Below, piece by piece: positions 60,606 to 64,000 of a stretch of DNA of 64,000 bases (the first letter of the stretch is position 1; every line of letters starts with the position of its first letter). Position numbers and translations under genes: made by a program. The DNA lies in NCBI RefSeq assembly GCF_947367035.1, contig NZ_CANBCA010000002.1, forward strand, positions 1 through 64,000. Direction: 5' to 3'. Below the pieces are notes generated by a model. It made no database searches, was not told the origin of the DNA, and saw nothing but the letters and a program-made list of their open reading frames with translations. This DNA is from an uncultured Helicobacter sp. (GTDB lineage Bacteria > Campylobacterota > Campylobacteria > Campylobacterales > Helicobacteraceae).

Positions 60606-62657
60606 TCACTCTATTTTTATGCCTAGAGATTTGTATTTCTCTTGCAACTCCTGCTTTTTATTGTCTTTTTGCGATATTTGCGTTGCGCTTCCTGTATTCG
60701 TGTGATTTTCACTCTCATTCTTTGATTTGTTTTCATATAAATGCTCTCCTCTATTTTGGATTCCATTATCCTCAAGAGAAGTTGATTTGTTTGAGGTGGT
60801 TGTGTGATTTGCACTTTCACTCTCATTCCTGTTTGTTGATAAATCATTGCTACTAGATTCATTTCCATTTGTCTTAAATCCATTATCACTATCCTCCGCT
60901 AGATTTGTGTTGTCCTTAACCTTGTAATCCACGACACATTTAAAATTCTTATCTTTTGGATTATTCCATTCTTTATTCTTAAACCAATAAGGCACTTTGC
61001 AAGGCACAGGTATTTTATAAAATCCTTTAATCAGCACAATTAAATCATCACTGCTTAGATTTTTTAAATCTTGTGGGCTAAGGAGTTTTTTAGCTTCTTT
61101 GGATTTACTCACATTGCTTTTAAAGAAATCAAAACTGCCTTGTGAGATACTCGCTTTCTCGTGGGTAAAGTCTCCGATTAAATCGGAAGTTGCCTTAGCG
61201 TCCTCCTCGCTATTGAGTGTAAAAATTACTTGATAGCCACTATTGTTTTTTAAAACTTTCATTCTTTCTTGTCCATAAGTAATAGCAATTTGCTCATAAC
61301 TTTGTGAAATATAAACAGGCAAGATTCCATAACTTCTACAAAGAGCGGGAGCTTCTAATACAAAGTTCATTGCTCCAAATCGCACAAATTCATCTAAATA
61401 CACATAGATAAATTTATTGGGGTTGGGGCATTCTGCACCACTCATTAGCTTAATAAAGGTGCTTTCTGTAAAGATTCTAATAAGAGGTTTTAGCACTTCT
61501 ATATCCTCTGTTTGAATCACAACATAAAGAGAGATTTTTTTCTCTCGTAAATCCTCATAAGTAAAGCTCATTTTAGAGGTAGCATTTTTTACTTGTGGAT
61601 TGGAAAAGACTTTCATATAAGTATCAAAGGTAGATTTTACACTTCCAATTTCTGTTCCACCTAGCATTCCTATATAAGCGTTTGCTTGGTTTCTCGTGTT
61701 CGTGTCTAAGGATTCGTCCTCGCTGACTTGTTGTAAAAAAAACTTCTCACAATTCACTTCATAATTTCTCTCTAGCTCTCCATTGTCTGGATTTTCAACC
61801 ATTACTTGGTCAATCCATCTCTCCTCTAGCATACTAAAATAATCCATTTTAGGAGATTGGTAAATTTCATAAAGAGTAGTGTGTTTGTTCTTTTGCATAT
61901 AATATTCCGCCCAAAACACAAACAAGGTTTTAGCACTCACAAGCCAATGGTCGCTTTCTTTGCCTTTTTCTCCTACAAAGATTAAAGTGGCTACTTGCTC
62001 TGCTAATTTCTTAATTAGCACATAGTCATAATCCTTGATAATCTTGTTATCAAAAGGATTGTAATAAAGCGTGTTATCCCAAGAAAAAGGTGAGAATTTT
62101 TGAATCTCATTCTTAAAGACTTCTTGTCTGTAACCTGCTGTTTTATCATAAAGCTCACCTTTAATATCAAAAACAATACAAGAATTAGGCACAACAAGCA
62201 GATTGGGGATAATAATCCCCGCAGTCTTTCCGCTTCCCGGACTTGCAATTACCAAAGTTGCTAAAGGCTTTCCTGCACGAATGAATTTGTATTTATCCTT
62301 TTCTATGAGCGTTCCTAGAATCAAGCCTTTATCGTGGCTAATTCCTAATTTCTCATAATCCTCTTTTTCTGCAAATCTTGCACTTCCATAATCCTCTGTT
62401 GAGCTTGGACGATTCATAAAAAACCAAATCACTACTAAAAGAAAGGGAGCAAAAAGCATAAACAATGCAAAATATGCCTTTAACTTTAAAGCTGGATTTC
62501 CAATATTGCTAAAAATTTGTAATGCCACTTTTGGAATGGCTAAAATATCGGGATTAAAAACAATTTTAACCATTAAAAAATACATTAAGATTCCTAGAGG
62601 AATCGTGCTTAAAAAGATGATAATCCATTTTTTAATTGTTATTTTTTGTTTATCCAT
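60606..62657 (-). CDS. virD4: VirD4-type T4SS coupling protein
   Basis: 683 residues. Two N-terminal membrane spans (about 9-31 and 58-79), then the hexameric ATPase with Walker A ASPGSGKTAGIIIPNL, IVFDIKGELYDKTAGYR, and Walker B YVYLDEFVRFG. It recruits the relaxase-DNA complex to the secretion channel. The last 90 residues are a low-complexity Asn/Ser/Thr/Glu tail. The ATG overlaps the mobC-like stop by one base. Confidence 0.93.
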   Translation of the reverse strand: MDKQKITIKKWIIIFLSTIPLGILMYFLMVKIVFNPDILAIPKVALQIFSNIGNPALKLKAYFALFMLFAPFLLVVIWFFMNRPSSTEDYGSARFAEKEDYEKLGISHDKGLILGTLIEKDKYKFIRAGKPLATLVIASPGSGKTAGIIIPNLLVVPNSCIVFDIKGELYDKTAGYRQEVFKNEIQKFSPFSWDNTLYYNPFDNKIIKDYDYVLIKKLAEQVATLIFVGEKGKESDHWLVSAKTLFVFWAEYYMQKNKHTTLYEIYQSPKMDYFSMLEERWIDQVMVENPDNGELERNYEVNCEKFFLQQVSEDESLDTNTRNQANAYIGMLGGTEIGSVKSTFDTYMKVFSNPQVKNATSKMSFTYEDLREKKISLYVVIQTEDIEVLKPLIRIFTESTFIKLMSGAECPNPNKFIYVYLDEFVRFGAMNFVLEAPALCRSYGILPVYISQSYEQIAITYGQERMKVLKNNSGYQVIFTLNSEEDAKATSDLIGDFTHEKASISQGSFDFFKSNVSKSKEAKKLLSPQDLKNLSSDDLIVLIKGFYKIPVPCKVPYWFKNKEWNNPKDKNFKCVVDYKVKDNTNLAEDSDNGFKTNGNESSSNDLSTNRNESESANHTTTSNKSTSLEDNGIQNRGEHLYENKSKNESENHTNTGSATQISQKDNKKQELQEKYKSLGIKIE

Positions 62658-63019
62658 TAGTTTTTCCTCTTTTTTAATAGATTTTCAATGGTTTTTTTAT
62701 TGTCATTTAAAAGCTCTTTGACTTCATTCATCAAAGGAATAATGGTCTCTCCTGCTTGTTTAGTCGTGCTTATATCAGTGTTTAAATGGTAAGCAATTTG
62801 ATTGAGGTTGCTTCCATATTTAGAAATTTGATAAAGTATTTCGCTTAAAATCTCATTGCTCTTTTGCAATTCTTGCAACACATTTTCATAGTTTTTAGCT
62901 AGGATTAGAATCCTTATCATTTGGCTTTCGCTTTTATTCTCTTTTTTTGCAAGGGCAACAAGCATAGAATTTGTTTCTTGTGTGAGGTGGATACATTTTG
63001 TGATTTCTACAATTCTCAT
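62657..63019 (-). CDS. MobC-like relaxosome accessory protein
   Basis: 120 residues: an N-terminal ribbon-helix-helix-like region (IHLTQETNSMLVALAKKENKSESQMIRILI) and the MobC hallmark GSNLNQIAYHLN, then a coiled-coil-like tail. MobC proteins help the relaxase open the transfer origin. It lies between virB11 (4-base overlap) and virD4 (1-base overlap). No relaxase gene is visible in the window; one may lie beyond the right edge. Confidence 0.72.
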   Translation of the reverse strand: MRIVEITKCIHLTQETNSMLVALAKKENKSESQMIRILILAKNYENVLQELQKSNEILSEILYQISKYGSNLNQIAYHLNTDISTTKQAGETIIPLMNEVKELLNDNKKTIENLLKKRKN

Positions 63020-64000
63020 ATCTCATTCTCCTCCTCGTCCTCCTCTTTGATATAAGGAATCCCTAGCTTTTGGCTTAGCTCTTTTTTAACATTGACAACA
63101 TCTATAATTACTCTTTGTTTTCCAATTCTTTTGATTTGAATAATGTATTTAATTGCAGTCTTAATCTGTCTAAGTAGCATATTGGTATCGGCATTACTTA
63201 ATCCTCCACCTAAGATAATATTAGAAATAATCGCTTCAATCGCATCCTCTGGAGAGTTTGCGTGAATCGTGCTTAGATTCCCCGCGTGTCCTGTATTACA
63301 AATTCTAAGGAATGTAAAGGTATTTCTAATATCAATCTCACCTAAGAATAATCTATCGGGTCTTAAACGCATTGCATTATTAATTGCCTCTGCATAGGAA
63401 TAGATTTCATTCTCCGTCTTTGGCACTGCAAGTTGGGTTTTATTTGGGTTTTTGATATGTAATTCTTGAGAATCCTCAATCGTTACGATTCTCTCATCTA
63501 ATGGAATCTCACTCATTAAAGAATTTAAAAAACTCGTTTTTCCGCTTCCTGTTCCACCGCTTACAAGTGTGTTGCGCTTTTTTCTAACAATATTTCTAAT
63601 TTTCTCATAAGTGATACCTTTTTCTAGGCATAACTGCCCTAAAGCAAAGCTTTCTAGCGGGAATTGTTCCTTGCTTGGAATCCTAATACACAAAGCAACC
63701 TCACTATTAAAGAGTGAGCTTTTGTGTTGGGCTTGGACACGATAACGCAAAAAGGGTGCTGGTAACTCACAAGAGAGATGACAATGCTTTTCATCAAAGA
63801 GTTGATTGCGCTTAATTGCCAATTCAATTAAGAAATTCTCCAAGAAGTTATAATCTAATCTCTCGTCCGTGATTGTCTCCCACTCTCCACCCTTATCTAC
63901 AAAGATTTCTTTTGGTTTGTTAAAGATTAACTCGTTTGCTTCTAGGTTTAAATAGGGTTCTAGCACACTTAGGGCATTATTTAAAAGCAAGGAATTATTC
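63016..64000 (-). CDS. virB11: VirB11-type T4SS ATPase (5' end outside window)
   Basis: At least 325 residues. The frame is open to the right edge, and the first good start is not visible. N-terminal domain, then Walker A VSGGTGSGKTSFLNSL, VTIEDSQEL, LRPDRLFLGEI (Walker B), and the His box CNTGHAGNLSTIHANSPEDA. It is a cytoplasmic hexameric ATPase that switches the type IV machine between pilus assembly and substrate export. The Glu/Asp-rich C terminus overlaps the next gene. Confidence 0.92.
   Translation of the reverse strand, partial: NNSLLLNNALSVLEPYLNLEANELIFNKPKEIFVDKGGEWETITDERLDYNFLENFLIELAIKRNQLFDEKHCHLSCELPAPFLRYRVQAQHKSSLFNSEVALCIRIPSKEQFPLESFALGQLCLEKGITYEKIRNIVRKKRNTLVSGGTGSGKTSFLNSLMSEIPLDERIVTIEDSQELHIKNPNKTQLAVPKTENEIYSYAEAINNAMRLRPDRLFLGEIDIRNTFTFLRICNTGHAGNLSTIHANSPEDAIEAIISNIILGGGLSNADTNMLLRQIKTAIKYIIQIKRIGKQRVIIDVVNVKKELSQKLGIPYIKEEDEEENEI

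Noticed and set aside
60623-60889. 88-codon alternative frame within the virD4 3' end
   Set aside because: Arises from the repetitive Asn/Ser tail of VirD4. No ribosome binding site, and Met/Gln/Arg-rich composition typical of a shadow frame.
1-64000. rRNA, tRNA genes and complete insertion sequences
   Set aside because: No rRNA- or tRNA-like sequence and no transposase gene were recognised on either strand.

Overview
The window looks like an enterohepatic (non-pylori) Helicobacter, or a very close relative, and falls into two parts. The DNA is AT-rich. The gene blocks match Campylobacterota order: aroB / mscS-like / mtaB / FtsH-like / small hypothetical, as in H. pylori HP0283-HP0287, and cheW / cheAY / cheV / lpxH-like, as in HP0391-HP0394. 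The response regulator at 5126-5797 has the characteristic HsrA (HP1043) / CosR DNA-binding domain. As far as I recall, H. pylori lacks purF and thiC; their presence here points away from H. pylori itself. Species cannot be fixed without a database search.

Positions 1-50520 are mostly chromosomal housekeeping. They hold partition genes (parB partial, parA), birA and fmt; a CosR/HsrA-type regulator with its own histidine kinase; DAHP synthase and citrate synthase; lolA, a chemoreceptor and an M48 lipoprotein; dapE, cmoA, ribF, tlyA and ugd. These are followed by pyrB, rho, murI, thiC and mrp; a small accessory patch with a broken YqcI/YcgG-type gene and a second LysE exporter; and the aroB block. 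The rest is dusB, a YhcC-type radical SAM gene, purF, dapB, trxB, trxA, fliI, gpsA, the chemotaxis operon, lpxH, argC, thiS and glmU. Many genes overlap or are a few bases apart, so long co-transcribed runs are likely.

Positions about 50521-64000 are one end of a conjugative element (integrative element or plasmid-like island). A ParF/ParG-like partition pair sits beside an AT-rich repeat region. Next come minus-strand cargo genes (YopX-like protein, small methyltransferase, secreted nuclease, SSB) and a type IA topoisomerase. The transfer genes follow: VirB6, an ArdC-like ssDNA-binding protein, VirD4, a MobC-like relaxosome protein and VirB11, the last cut by the window edge. No relaxase, integrase, attachment site or VirB4/8/9/10 gene lies inside the window. 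The left boundary is not defined by any tRNA or direct repeat I could see.

The most unusual spot is the leader of the element's topoisomerase gene (57191-57526). On the opposite strand it carries an extended -10 promoter, a compact structured RNA of about 85 nt ending in an intrinsic terminator, a well-placed ribosome binding site with a 31-codon hydrophobic peptide, and a second intrinsic terminator. The layout resembles type I toxin-antitoxin or small-peptide loci, but the same bases are also open on the minus strand in frame with topA. Other notable points are long inverted repeats just upstream of several ribosome binding sites in the element (one pair of hairpins is mutually exclusive), a gene nested in another frame of an element gene, an FtsH-like protein that has lost its zinc motif, and a CosR-type regulator that keeps its phosphoacceptor aspartate and a partner kinase.
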